Source: Hyposmocoma kahamanoa (taxonomy: Eukaryota; Arthropoda; Insecta; Lepidoptera; Cosmopterigidae). Taken from it: DNA of 64,000 bases. Shown here one piece after another: positions 1-11,861 of the stretch. The DNA lies in contig NW_020653718.1 of the NCBI RefSeq assembly GCF_003589595.1, positions 3,644,827 to 3,708,826 of the forward strand, in the 5' to 3' direction. Below the pieces are notes generated by a model. That model saw only the letters and a list, made by a program, of their open reading frames with translations. It searched no databases and was not told the origin of the DNA. The position numbers and the translations under genes were made by a program. The stretch's first letter is position 1. Each line of letters starts with the position of its first letter.

Positions 1-335
1 CAGTGAGACAGATAGAAAAAGAAGTTTCAAGTTAACTATGTTAAGATTGTTCAAAATAATGCACTTATGTAGATACATAACTTAAACAAAATAGTTGATG
101 TTATACAAATCTTAGATAGGTACTTATTATTTATTAAAATAAAAATGCCCATTTGGACTGATAGAAAAAGAAGTTTCAAGTTAATTACGTATATAGATTG
201 TTAATAATAAAGTAAGTAGGTACAGTAGTTAAATGCGATTATTATTGTTGATTCTACAAATCTTATATACCTATTATTTGTTATAATGAAAATGCCCAGT
301 GAGTCTCACTGAAAAAATAGTTTCAAGTTAATTGT
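1..335. repeat. Satellite-like tandem repeat, ~148-bp unit, about 2.3 copies
   Basis: The block 'gaagtttcaagttaa' recurs with its 'tttcaag' core at 25, 174 and 321, so the unit is 149 then 147 bp. Within units 'tacaaatctta', 'acctattatt' and 'aaaatgccca' also recur in the same order. The array is cut by the left window edge, so its true length is unknown. Copies are clearly diverged by small indels and substitutions. Confidence 0.75.
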
Positions 336-2760
336 GTTAAGATTATAGAATTTTTTTAATGTTTTTAAATAAACAATTTTTGTTCATATGAATAGTTTGA
401 TTCAAAACCTTCAAAGTAAGTATACAGAGTGTCCCAAAACTCAACGATAACCTGGGAACAGAATGTTGCCTAGTTTGTAACTACCCAGAAAAAAATATTT
501 AAAAAATCGGAGTCATTTTCTTTTTGTAATATAAGCATTTTAATGAAAAACGTTGAAAATGTACGCCCTGTACCCCATTTTTAAGTACTACAATTACAAA
601 TTTGCTAATTTTGCTGTTCTAGTTTTTGTAACGGTAACCCGAAACAGCCCAGGAGCACAATGCCAAAGAAAGCCCGAATTACTCTAGTAAACTCTAGTTT
701 CAGCACTAAAAAAAATATGTATTTAATTTTTTCTTGAAATTTTTAGCAGATTTTTTTCAAGGTAACTTTAACACCCCATACAAAAGTTTAAAGAAGTTCT
801 TCTACATCACTATCCGATAGTGACATGGACCTTTCTTTATTTGTGTTGAAAATGAAATGTGGCGTGACGCTTTTGGTGTCACACCGGCCGCCTTCGTGCC
901 GCTGTCCCGTCACGAACTACACTCGGGATTGCTGTGTGGCATGCCCCGGCACGCATTCGCTTCCCGCAGGTCCGCCGCCGAAACGCTTTTCCCGTTATAC
1001 CGCGTCTGTGTGGCCTGACCTTAAAAGTATTTTAATTGAAAAGTCATATTGCAAAATTGAAGAGTTTTGTTAGACAAAGTATGGAAAAACAACATGAGTC
1101 TTGATTCCACACAATTATGATTCAAAGTGTAGGTATTCCATAGCATTTAAGTTTCTTTGAAAAGAGCAATCCCTAGAGTTTCTAGCTCGTTCTTCTCAGG
1201 GAAGTCACCATAGTGAACGAGGAGTAGCTTATAAGTCATGTTTTCAAGTGTAAAAGTTTTACCTATTTAATAATGATTATTTGACTTAGACTTTAACTTA
1301 TTTATTATGTCGTCCTTTACTTTTTGATAAAGTCACAAAACAGATTTAAGTAATAATTTTATTAAAAAATTGTCTTCAACACTTTGCGTATCCATTTCGA
1401 AGTGTTCGTTACACGGTCTCCTCGACTACAATAAACTATGAGCCCAAACACAAGGTACCTGCTATAGGTTTTCTGCCATTTTTTTATTGTTTTAATTTTA
1501 TTACGTTATTATCAAACATAGAAAATGTGTTTTTAAGCTGTAATATAAAGAAATTTGCCCAAAAATATGCCTCAAATACTAGTACACATTTCATTACTTT
1601 AGGCATTGCAAAATCAAAAAAAAAAAAACACTTCGAACATTAAAGTGTATAGCTTTACTACGAAGAATGTATAATTTAGATTCCATTTTTAATGGTTATT
1701 TTAATACTATAATAGCTTTATTTACATCTGTTTTACTTGTATTGTATTCTTAGAGGATGGAAAAAATAAAGAAAAGTAGCTGCCTTATCTACGGAATAAA
1801 CGTCCCTACCTAAATCACAAATATCCACCACAAATGGCGGATTTAGTGTTGTACCATAATCATAGATAAGTCAATATCGATATGCAAATTAACTATTTAA
1901 ATTTGAAAGGAGCGAACAAACGAAAATGGTATTTGATCCAATGTTTATGTTGGGCAGTCCTATAATTTCCAACCATTCCTTCTTTCTTTTCTCATTTATA
2001 GGTAAACTTTAAAAATAATAATAATTAAATAATAAAAACCTCGTAATTAATTGATTCAATACCAGAATATAGTCAATATGTCTGCTTACAAGAACAACAC
2101 CATCTCAAAATAATCGTTATCAACAATCATCAAAATATACTAACAAACAGGCAATCTAACGTAACCAAAGCAAAATTCGGCAAGACTTATGAATAAACTA
2201 CTTAAATGAGTCTAATTACATGAGATATTTCGGCTATTGTATGATTTATAGGCAGAAAAATAACACATGCCGTTGTAATGTAACATTCGGTTGATTTCCG
2301 CTTTTTCTACTGCCGCACCCCTTAATACTGCAGCGACGCTTTTTATCAATACTTAATTGTTCTCATTGTCAATATTTTTTTCCTTTTCATTACAATTCAT
2401 GCAAATAATTCACAAAAACATTTGGCCAAACAGTGGTTTTGACATTTGATGTACTCCAAAAGTGGTAAAATGAGGACAGTTGGCATTTAAATAACGTAAA
2501 TTTAAATGACGTTACGTATTTTCGATTCCCGTGTTTGACATAAATCAATGTAGTGCTATCTCTTTTGGCTTACGACGGCACGCAGTAATTAAACAAAGAC
2601 AATAAAATGTTTGTTTTAACCGTTTAAATGCATCATATACATATAACGTCTGATTTATGTATGTCAATATAACATGTCCTTTGGTTTCCATAGTCTAAGA
2701 TTGTATTAGATTAAGTAATATTGAAACAAATTTATGTTCATCTTTATTTTTTTTACATCA
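336..2760. other. Non-coding AT-rich stretch with one GC-rich block
   Basis: No exon-like reading frame was found. 'acagagtgtcccaaaactc' at about 425 resembles a transposon terminus, but no partner end was located. The 880-1020 block is strikingly GC-rich and CpG-rich against AT-rich flanks; its 82-codon ORF matches no family I know. The rest is AT-rich, with short A/T runs and no gene. Confidence 0.5.
1160..1255 (-). repeat. Short dispersed repeat, family G
   Basis: Read on the minus strand this contains 'ttccctgagaagaacgag' followed by 'gaaactctag'. The same order occurs at about 19190, 22690 and 40500 ('ctcattcgcaaggcagattc' then 'gaatgagt' then 'ctctag'). It is a short unidentified dispersed element. 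Confidence 0.5.
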
Positions 2761-2764
2761 TGTA

Positions 2765-3075
2765 GGCAGCAAACAAGAATACGGTCCGCCTGACGGAACG
2801 CGGTCACCGTCGCCTATGAACGCCTGCAACACCAGGGGCGTCACGAGCGCGTTGCCGACCGTTTAGGACCCTTCTCAAACCCCTTTTGAAGGACTCCATG
2901 CTGTACTCCTGCGGGAAAACCCCGACAGGGAGTTCATTTCACAACCTAATTGTACGTGTGAGGAAGGATCTCTGAAACCATACAATACGAGATCGTCTCG
3001 GTTCCAGAGTGTGAGGATGGACTCCCTGTCTGTGGCGAGCGGAATGATGATAAAATGGTGCTCTTGGCATCATGT
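2765..3075 (-). pseudogene. LINE 3' end: reverse transcriptase C-terminal tail fragment
   Basis: The minus strand encodes a tail with the signature 'RSFLTRTIRL*NELPVGVFP' followed by 'ESFKRGLRRVL' (the * is an in-frame stop where the family has W). This C-terminal module, 'sFiprTxxLWNxLPxxvFP..yxxxxFKxxV', follows the reverse transcriptase in Jockey/CR1-like non-LTR elements. The minus-strand 3' side carries the characteristic GC-rich end at 2770-2870. There is no upstream RT domain, so this is a 5'-truncated dead copy. Confidence 0.65.
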
Positions 3076-3289
3076 CAAACAGTTCTACAGAACGTTCTAT
3101 ATCACCTTCCTTAGACTATGGATTCCATCCACTAAGGTCATCTTCAGAAATAACCATAGGTCAAAAGTGACAACGACAATTACCAAAAAGGCTCTCAAAC
3201 CACGTTATTTTAACGTAACGTAACGTAATTCGCCATATTTAGTGGTAGAATATTATTATTTTCAAACATAAATGGACCACTAATGACGT

Positions 3290-3425
3290 ACCCTCTTTCC
3301 AACAAAAAAAAAAAAAGATTAACTACAATCGGTTCTCAAATGTGGGACTAATGGCTCAAATATACACAAAAAATCAGTCGAAATGAGTTCCTCTACCTTT
3401 TGAATTCGGTTAAAAATAAGGTACG
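3290..3425 (-). repeat. Family F dispersed repeat (partial)
   Basis: Contains 'taccctctttccaacaaaaa', 'aatcggttctcaaatg' and ends near 'ttcggttaaaaat'. This is the minus-orientation end of the family described more fully at 12645-12945. Confidence 0.6.
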
Positions 3426-3520
3426 TGGCACCAGCCAAATGCCATATAATAAAAAAACTATATAATAATTTCATTTCCTAGTTTATTTTTATACCTTGTC
3501 AAATATTTTAATATTTTAAT

Positions 3521-3780
3521 AGCAGTCGAGCTCCATGTGAAAGAAAGAAAAAAAGAATTCTTCCAGGGCCGTACTGCTACCTTATCTATTTCTGCGGCCA
3601 AGCAGTAATATAAGTATTACTGCGTTCCAGTTTTAAAGGGTAAAGGTACTGGAAATTACAGGGACACGGGACGTGGCAGTGCCCGTCATATCTTTCTGAG
3701 TGGCACTGCAACTATCAAGCACAGGCGTGTCGCTTACCACAAGGCGCACGACGTGTTCGTCCCGTCGCCATAATAAAAAA
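3521..3780 (+). repeat. Family A SINE-like element, near full length
   Basis: One of about 17 copies of a ~260-290 bp family. Order of blocks: 'gtcgagctccatgtga', 'gggccgtactgcta', 'gccaagcagtaat', 'gttccagttttaaagggtaa', 'tgaaattaca'-like block, 'gtggcactgcaact', 'aggcgtgtcgcttacca', 'ggcgcacgacgtgttcgtcc', A-rich end. No open frame is conserved between copies. No clear A/B box was seen, so 'SINE-like' rests on size, copy number and A-rich end. Confidence 0.75.
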
Positions 3781-3789
3781 AGCATCCGT

Positions 3790-4380
3790 CATTAAAACAT
3801 ATCCAAAATGTTAGTTATCGATTTCTTCACTTTCTAACACAGAAGTATTTGCTCTAGTTTATGTTTTTTTAGTAGATGTAATTAATAAACAATAACAGTC
3901 AAACATCGATTGTTCTTTATTCCATAAAATGCATCTGCACACTCGTAATCATTTTTAACCGACACTTCACCATCTTAATAGTACAGTTGACCTAAAGTTC
4001 AAGACGGGTACTAAACCCAGTTAATAGTCCTTGGAAAGCCTTCTCGGTTGAACTAAGTTCGCAGGTATGCAGTTTTATTGCATTCTATTGGTTGGGTGTG
4101 TGTCTAAGGGCGGCTATACACTATATTGGCGTAAAGCAAGCTTTGTATTTTAGTACAGTCAGGAGCACCACAAGCTTGACAATTTGTCTTTTAGACAGTT
4201 ATTAACGCCAGCAGTATAGAGCTCAATTAGAATGTCAAGTGTAAAGATGTACGTGTACTTGACCACAGGATCAAGTCACCACAAGTCTCATTTAAACTAG
4301 GTTTAATGGGTTAAATAAATTTTCGTAATCTCAGTATTTAGTATACCAAGGCTGCTAACAGATTGACCGCATGTTTGCAA
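3790..4380. other. Intergenic DNA without recognisable gene
   Basis: AT-rich non-coding sequence. The 'gctaacagattgaccgcatg' block near 4352 recurs at about 45713 next to the same tRNA-headed SINE family, so it probably belongs to an older composite repeat. Nothing else was recognised. Confidence 0.4.
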
Positions 4381-4382
4381 TT

Positions 4383-4500
4383 AATGCATGAAGACGTTAT
4401 CGTCTGGCACGCACGGTTTGCTAGGAGACGTTGGTTCGGATTTTTTCTAAGTGTTTGTTTATATAATCTTTGTTTAATAATTATAAGAAACTAGTGGAGT
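4383..4500 (+). repeat. Family D tRNA-derived SINE, degraded
   Basis: Carries 'cgtctggcacg', 'ggtttgctaggagacgttgg' and the diagnostic tail 'aataattataagaaactagtggagtaa'. The A-box part of the tRNA head is missing. Confidence 0.65.
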
Positions 4501-4789
4501 AACTCTCTTTAAATCTCTTTCTTGAAAAGTTAACATTTATCAGATGCGACCTTATTACTTCAAGAGTGCAATTTTACCAGAAGTCTAACCCCTTCATTTT
4601 TAAATTTCGCTGCGTATATATAAAACAACGCGCATAATTGTACAGTCAAAAGCGGCATAGAGTTGGATTTAAGTCTTGAGTGTCAAGCTTGACGTGGGTC
4701 ATGGGTTGGACCTGACTGGTCAGCACGCTTCGGTACTGCGGTATATACGCTAACGAGTATTTTATAAGCAGATATCAGAATAGGAAAAA

Positions 4790-4978
4790 CCACAGTTACC
4801 ACACTGATCTACCACGCAGAGGCCCGAGTTCGATTCCCTGGCCGGAAGAAATAGCGTATAGCCTATATTTATTTATCTCGTGTGTTTGGGTGTAATTTGT
4901 GGTTGTCTCTGTATGGTCCATGGCACCCGCGACACAGGTTTTCCCTAGTGTGTTGCGTTATTATTTTTATTATTAGTA
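4790..4978 (+). repeat. Family C tRNA-derived SINE, degraded copy
   Basis: 'ccacgcagaggcccgagttcgattcc' resembles the anticodon arm and B box of a tRNA; I quote it in two parts as 'ccacgcagaggcc' plus 'gttcgattcc'. The SINE body 'gtttgggtgtaatttgtggt', 'catggcacccgcgacacagg' follows, then an AT-rich tail. The A-box end is damaged. Confidence 0.7.
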
Positions 4979-5051
4979 AATTTATTATGTTTGGTAAAAA
5001 GTTAAAGGAACAAAAGTTTTAGTTTCTAATGCTAGTGGGTCATAAAGTCCT

Positions 5052-5091
5052 GCGGGGTTGTTAGCATTTTAGAAATAACCCTGTATGTTAG
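5052..5091 (+). repeat. Possible transposon terminus ending 'aaataaccctgtat'
   Basis: 'ggttgttagcattttagaaa' followed by 'taaccctgtat' closely matches the block at about 28123-28152. Such 'acagggt' ends (reverse complement) are common DNA-transposon termini. No partner terminus was identified. Confidence 0.4.
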
Positions 5092-5528
5092 CGATGCAAC
5101 AGACCTCTGCTTCTGCTTCCGCAACTGCGGAAGTCCCGCACGATTTTTCACATCTGTTTACGTTTCTGCTTCCGCAACTTTTATAACGGAACTTTATTCG
5201 GAAGTTTACAACGTTCGCGGTGGATGAAGAGAGCACGCGGATCACTTGGCGGTGGGGCAAACGTTTTTTAGCAGTTTTGTTTATGTTAAGTGAGATTATG
5301 AAACCAAAAACAAGTCCTGTTTGGAACTCTTTCCGTGAGAACTCTATAGTAATTCGTCGTACTACTTTCTCAAACTCGTATCGTAAAGCAAAAAAGTTAC
5401 TGAAATACAAAAACAATATTGTATGTACAAATTTTGCGACCTGATTTCACATCACACTTCCTCCATATTTATTTAACAAATATATATATAAACTTCCTCC
5501 ATATTTATTTAAAATTCCATATTTATAA

Positions 5529-5750
5529 CTGCCTCTGTGGCCGAACGGTTACCATGCCGGACTGCCACGCAGAGGTCCTAGGTTCGATTCCTGGGCCGGG
5601 AGAAATGTTTGTATGGCCTACATTTATTTCTCTCGTCAGTTTGGATGTAATTTGTGGTTGTCTATGTGTGTGTCCATGGCACCCGCGACACAGGGTTTCC
5701 CTAGTGCGGGGCTATGTTGAGTGTGTGCGTTATTATTTATTTATTTACAC
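5529..5750 (+). repeat. Family C tRNA-derived SINE, complete copy
   Basis: tRNA-like head with A-box-like 'tggccgaacggt' and B box 'ggttcgattcc'; 'gactgccacgcagagg' resembles the anticodon arm of tRNA-Gly(GCC). The body runs through 'gtaatttgtggttgtc', 'atggcacccgcgacacaggg' and 'tagtgcggggcta', ending in a TTATTTATTTA tail. The order head-body-AT-rich tail is the classical SINE plan. Nearly identical copies lie at 48728 and, inverted, at 29455. Confidence 0.85.
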
Positions 5751-5754
5751 ACTA

Positions 5755-7040
5755 GCTTTTACGGATTCTTAAAGTAATGCATACAAATTAACCCCCTTGA
5801 TAAGAAATTTAAAATAAATAGAAAGTTTTGCCTGGTAACCGTTCGAGCGCGGAGGCAGTTATGTAATGAACTTTAAAGTTTTTGTTAAACCATCTGACAT
5901 TTTTTAGATCTATATTTGGTAGCAGATAACGACCGCCACCCCCGCTCCTGCATTTGCATCGGACTTGTATTTATGCTAGTATTTTCTTTTCTTACCGCAC
6001 AGACTTATAGTCTTTTAGAGCAATCAATTATGAAAAATATTTACATAAATAAGTCGTGGAAGAAACATTGTGATCTTTGATTTTAGTAACATTGGGGGCC
6101 TACCATAACGTTTCCAAAAACAATCTTGTTTCAATGTAAGCATAAAGTAAGTTTAATAAAATATTACTCATATTCGTACCAGGACAAACCTGTCAACCAA
6201 GTAATGTATTATTGCTAAAGTGATTGAAAGAACCATTGACTTATAATTATATGGACGTCGGGTCCGCGCTAAAAAGTGTCCGAACTTATAGGGCGTTAAA
6301 ATCGTATACAGATCGTCATTCACGCTTTAGTCTTCGTTTGTTCGACTGACAGCGAAGCAAAATTAGACAGTACTGCGATGACATTACAATTTAAATTCAA
6401 CGTTTTAGCTTTTTCATATTCCTTTACATGTGACTACGTTTAAATAGATTGGTTGACTTGGGACATTTTTTTCGTGGTTTTTGTATTAGACCCGTCGTCC
6501 ATTTATTTGTGAGTCAATGGAAAGAACGAATTCCTTACGAAAATAGGAAAGAAATAACGCCATATGGTCTATATAATAACATCTCTCTCTTTTTTGATAT
6601 TCCGAATCGTCTTATCGTAGTATAATGTTTAAGTACTTAATGTTATTTACATTCAGAGAATGTTAACTGTTAAAAAAAGAAAAGTATGTAATATGTAATA
6701 AAATGTATTAAAATTACGTTGTTTTCATTTATTTTTTCGTATTTTCATGAAGAAAAACAAATAAAATACACAGTGTTGACAGTTACGTCGTGAATTCGGA
6801 ATTATAGTCTAGTGTCAACTGTTCGTGTCGCCAAGGAGCATATAAATTTCACTATTATAATTTTACGAAATAAACATCGCGTATGTTTATTTAACGAGAA
6901 ATTGTTTCCTATGTATATTATTAAATAAAAAAATAAAGAACACATGAAACAAAACACAACTTTTAATAATTACAAATCAATAGGTACTTGGACAATAAAT
7001 TCGAAAATAATATTGTTTCCGCTGCGTCCGAGTAACTATT
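5755..7040. other. Intergenic AT-rich DNA, no gene seen
   Basis: No supported coding sequence. 'ggacttgtatttatgctagt' near 5962 is shared with 'ggactggtatttacggtag' near 30818, indicating a minor dispersed repeat. A short (CT)n run lies at about 6580. Confidence 0.4.
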
Positions 7041-7046
7041 TTAAGG

Positions 7047-7222
7047 GTCGTATTCCAGAACTGTACTCAATGCTCAAGTCAGGATTTGAGCAGACTTGAG
7101 TATGATTTCAAGCACTGGAAATACGACCCTAATGGCAAGGACTTGAGTATGATTTCAGTGCTTTAAATCATACTCAAGTCCTGACTTAAGCATTGAGTAG
7201 AGTTCTGGAATACGACCCTAAG
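7047..7222. mobile_element. MITE with long inverted repeats, candidate TAA target duplication
   Basis: The left end 'gggtcgtattccagaactgt' is matched by the reverse complement of the right end 'gagttctggaatacgaccc'. The arms extend through 'actcaatgctcaagtcagga' and 'gacttgagtatgattt'. Both outer borders are flanked by TAA. A 3-bp TWA duplication is typical of the PIF/Harbinger superfamily, so that assignment is suggested but not proven. There is no coding capacity. Confidence 0.75.
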
Positions 7223-8690
7223 ATTGCTAATTTTGATATAAGAACAATATTACTTTAATGTTAAAGTCGCGTCATAGTACGAACTGAGTGAATGAATAGT
7301 CACAAAGCTGCCAATAAAACATCATAGCTTTAACATTACAATTTACTATATTACATTATAACCTTACTTTGAGCGCGTCATGGTACGAAAAGTCAATGTA
7401 AGATTAAAGTAACATTGTGTTAAGAGGTTGTGGTAGGCCACCTGGGAGCACAACAAAGCGTGGGCTGCAATCCTAATGATACGAGGACACCTACACTAGT
7501 AATACAACTTCCCAAGGCCTCTTGCTTTTATGGATCGAGTAATGGAGGATGTCGTATTTACCCGAGTTTCTTTCTAACACTTTACAGCGGTATCGATGCT
7601 ACTCGTATAAAGAATGTTTTAATCTATGAAAAAAGATTATGCACACGGTTGATATCGCATCCTTAATAATAAAACGTATATATATTTATGATGATACGTT
7701 TTATCACCTATTTAAAATAAGTGATAAAACGATAAAACTATATATACATCCCATTCTTGGGAAAGTCATTTTTTTTTAATAACGTAACGGTACCAGGCTT
7801 GTATTAGCTTAGAAACGTACGTGAATTCTTCTTAATTTTTCGAAATGAAGATTTAAACGTAGTGTAGTGTTAGGGCGTACTAGTGCGGGAGCTGGATCCA
7901 AAGGGGATTTGAAAAACAGAAGAGATCTATTCACCTGATGACACTACCTGTGCAGCACTGATGGTGATGAATTACAGTGCGGGTGATAAAAACATGTTTA
8001 TATTGTTTTTTTTTTCGTTTATTTGTTGAACATTGGCTATAGAGCCATCAGCTTAAATAGGCAACAAGTAATTAAGAAACTTAAATCGTAATAATAAGTA
8101 AACTAATAATTTAACGCATGTAAAAAGTGTAACAAAAAAAAAATTAAAATCCGCCATTTTTTTGGCACGTTTTATACATGCAATAGAATAAACAATTGCT
8201 GTGATGCTTTATGTTGTTTTTTTTAATTATTCAGGAAAAGGCAAAGGTTTTAACACAATACAGGCAATTTTTTTTGGTAATTTTAGATAAATATGCATAC
8301 GGCAAGTTATCAGCACATTATTTATTTTATACATATTTTGCCTCGTCTTCTGTAGATCATCATACCAGAGTAGGGGGTCACTTCAGTATTTGGTTGACAA
8401 TGATTACTTTTACGCGACCGTCTAAAAAGAAGGCATCTACTGTATTATGTATTCCAAAAAGTTTTTTGGAACCAGGGTAAAATATAGTATAACAACAATA
8501 ATGTTATTTCAATTATATCACTTTGGGATGCTATAATTATTTAAAGCAAGAGTTTTGTAAGTTTCGTAAAGTTTTGTAAAAGGCTTCAATATGACATGAC
8601 AATATAATATTTTATATAAAAAAGTATATATATATTAGTTTTATTACTGTACTTGTTTTTTTATTTATTTTAACATAATTAATGAATGAA
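7223..8690. other. Non-coding stretch, no gene seen
   Basis: Two copies of 'gcgtcatagtacgaa'-like sequence (7267 and 7376) lie between 'ttactttaat' (7250) and 'attaaagtaa' (7403), hinting at another small degraded inverted-repeat element. The remainder is AT-rich without exon signatures. Confidence 0.4.
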
Positions 8691-8694
8691 TGAC

Positions 8695-8930
8695 GTAATT
8701 AACGGTTTGATCTGCCGCCTCTCAAGCTGAGGACGTGGGTTCGAGTCGCACCTCTGAGTTTTTCGGAATTTATGTGGGAAAATTAAATTTTAATTTAATG
8801 TGACGTAAAGTGATGTAAACTGCACGTCGAAGAACGTCTACAACCCTTGGAAAGAAGTGAAGCCCCCAACCCACATTGCGCCATCGTACCCCGTGCTCAG
8901 CTATGGGAAGTATGATGATTAAGTTTTATT
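8695..8930 (+). repeat. tRNA-derived SINE of a third type
   Basis: The head has 'gatctgccgcctctcaagct' and B box 'gggttcgagtc'. The body ends with 'ggaaagaagtgaagccccca' followed by 'acccacattgcgcca', a combination I associate with lepidopteran tRNA SINEs. Only one copy was noticed in the window. Confidence 0.6.
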
Positions 8931-9239
8931 AACTATACAAATTCATGCACAAAAAACTTTCATCATTGCAAAAAACCTGCTTTCCTGCTCTTCTTGCTGT
9001 CTTGTGACACACAGGATATGAAGTCGTAACAAGAGTGCATTTTAAATCACTATGATACGCATTGCGGCATACAAAGTTTTCATTATTTTTATATAGACAC
9101 TTATGCAATAAACTTTAAAATTATCAATTTAACAAGCAAGCAAAAAGTTCAGTTTTAAAAATAAATTAAAAAACAAATAGATTAACAATTTTAAAAGAAA
9201 TCTCCAGTATTGTAGAATATTATATCATTCAAGTATTAT

Positions 9240-9490
9240 AGTAGCTGTAGATCTGCTTGCGAAGTTCGTCCAGGGAAATACTGCCATCTATTTCTGCCGC
9301 CAAACAGTAATGTGGTGTTGGTGAAATTACAGGCATGTGGGACTTGTCAACCTATGTCTCAGGGTGACGGGCGCAGTGGCAGTGCCCCTCATATCTTTGC
9401 TCTGAGTGGCACTGCAACTGTCATGAACAGGCGCGTCGCTTACCACCGGACCCACGGCTTGTTCGTCGCGTCACTTGGTATTTTAAATAA
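9240..9490 (+). repeat. Family A SINE-like element
   Basis: Blocks 'agttcgtccagggaaatact', 'gtcaacctatgtctcagggt', 'gtcatgaacaggcgcgtcgc' and 'cgtcacttggtatttt' occur in family order. The 108-codon ORF over it is a passenger of the repeat, not a gene. The 'gcattactgcgttccg' segment is deleted. Confidence 0.75.
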
Positions 9491-10885
9491 TAAAGTTTGT
9501 CGTATTATGATTTATTTTTGTTTTCTTTTTATTCTATTGCATTTTCTTATGGCATTAACATGCGTGCAATGCAAATTTTGTATTGTATCATCAATTTTGA
9601 ATGACATGGAATGTAATGTAACGGTAGTGGTAGCGTAATTAATGTAATATTCGTTTTATTACAAATGCTGTTGCCATAAACAACTTCCACTGTCTATTTG
9701 GCGGTCCAAAATCAAAGACCTCACAAAAAAGATAATTGTTTCGTTCTGTTGCGTGACGATGGTCTAAAACTATCTTTATAACTCTACGAAAAAGACAATG
9801 TAGCAAATATTATAAACCAATAAAGCCACGCGACCCTCACACAACTCGCAAGATTATTAACAACGGCCAATAAATTTCGAATTTTATTGTTAAAATTTAA
9901 CTGACAATAAAACTGAATTGGCGCGGTACCGTCGATTTATTTTAAACATCTTTTAACATCGCTGTTATGTTGTAATATGTAGCTTAGGTATATATTTTCT
10001 TCTATATTCCTAACCACCATTTACATGGCAGCATAGTGCAAATAGTGCAGTACATTTAAACCCGGAGGAGACGTGTGCCTTGATAGTGTGACGTGGAAGT
10101 TTGACATTGGTCATACATACAGGCCCACATAAAAAAGAGTTTCCTAATACTTATGACAATTTTTATTATAAAATGAAAAAAGAAGTAATTTAATTTTTAA
10201 CATCGGCGACTTTTCATAAACATTCTACAGTTTGAAGTGTAAAAAGTTTTTTTTTTCAAATCGAATGACACCACCAGAGTAGCAGAATCTCCAGAAGTTA
10301 CTTCACATGGAAAATAAAATTATTGTAAATGTCCAAAAATGGTTTTGACGTGTATTATATTACTCAACGATATTAAATGAAATGAGTTCATAAAAAATAA
10401 TATAAATTTATCGTTGCAAATATATTAACGCGGTATGCAGTAGCATAATAAAAGACCAGAAATCTCTAAGAAGTTGAAAAATGTTTTATTTAGAATTAAA
10501 AACGAGGAATTTTGTAGTCTACGTCATCTTTGTACACACAGACGTTTTTATTTTCTTTTTTTTTGTTTTTGTAAGCGCCAGACAACAATGGTCGACTATT
10601 AACGTTTTCTATTACAAGATTTTTATATATTTCTTCCATGTTTTTCCATATTATTAAAAGAAAAAATTGCCAAAGTTTATTTCAGGTACCAGTGCAATTA
10701 TATTGACTTGCAGGTTGTTTCGTTGGAGACTTTAGTGTCACTTGGTGAAGGAATCACTTGACAATAATTATTTTATGATATTTGATCTTTTTATGTCCAA
10801 TTGTTTGGTTTTTATTGTAAAAACAAGTTTGAAAGCCATGGCTGCGACGACATCACGTTGTGATGTTTATTATGATTATTATTAT
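9491..10885. other. Intergenic AT-rich DNA, no gene seen
   Basis: No exon-like frames, RNA genes or recognised repeats. Short poly-A/T runs only. Confidence 0.4.
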
Positions 10886-11168
10886 CAGCAGAAGAGTTTC
10901 TTGCGAAAGAATTCGTCGAGAGAAGTACTGCCATCTTACCAATTTCTGCCGCCAAGCAGTAATGTTAGCATTACTGCGTTCCCGTTTTGAAGGGTAAGGG
11001 TTCAGATTACAGGCACATGGGACTTGTCAACTTATGTCTCGGGGTTACAGGCGCTGTGGCATTGTCATTTGCTCCGAGTGGCACTGCATCTGTTATGGAC
11101 AGGCGTGTAGCTTACCATCAGTCACATGACTTGTTCGTCGTTCCGTCTCTTGGTATTATACAAAAAAA
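10886..11168 (+). repeat. Family A SINE-like element
   Basis: Starts 'cagaagagtttcttgcg', contains 'ccgccaagcagtaatg', 'gacttgtcaacttatgtctc' and 'atggacaggcgtgtagctta', and ends 'cttggtattataca'. One of the better preserved copies. Confidence 0.75.
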
Positions 11169-11861
11169 GATAACATTGAGGTTAGGGCAAAATTTTGAAT
11201 TGTTTTTGGCAGAAAAGTAGTAGGTATCAGTGTTTTATTAATTACTGATTTTTAGGAATAAACAATTAATAGTTTTGCTAGAAGTGTGGGGACAGTAAAC
11301 CCATCGATTTAAAACATAGCAATAACGTATTTATCTACCACATTATATGTATAAATATTCATAATTTTTCTATTACAAATTGTTTTTCTAATTATAGAAA
11401 CATAAATTACCGTCTATTAATAGCTTCGCGATAACATTTGCCTCGTAAGTAGGCAATACATTAACCGCACAAGATAACTTTTGATTAGAACCGTACTAAG
11501 TTTATTTATTTTCGAGTTAACAAATGTCTTCCACTATTATTTGTTTCTAAACAATTTTTTATTAAGACCTAACGGTTTATTCGTAAAGTAATTTTTATGA
11601 AACTGATAAAATGGTTTTAAATAAGTACAATCCACATATTTGTTTTATTACGTTTTTTATGTGAAGTTGTATTTCGATACGTGCTAATGATGCTAGACAT
11701 ACCTTAAAGATATTTCTCAGGTGTTCTGTTTTAATTTCTCAAAAACCATCCCAATTAACAGAGCCACAAAAATAGATTATTACGAATGAAATGTGATAAT
11801 TTACAGTATCGTAATAGCAAGATTAGACTATTAAAAACTTTGAATTAATTTAAAAACTTAC

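Noticed and set aside
5069..5444. Overlapping ORFs on both strands; the plus frame 'MKPKTSPVWNSF' resembles the start of a BED zinc finger of hAT transposases
   Set aside because: The C-x2-C and H parts of a BED finger are absent and the similarity is only about ten residues.
5529..5605. Good A and B boxes suggesting a functional tRNA gene (also at 39465-39530 and 48728-48800)
   Set aside because: Each is followed by the same SINE body and occurs in several copies. The acceptor stems do not close properly, so these are SINE heads.
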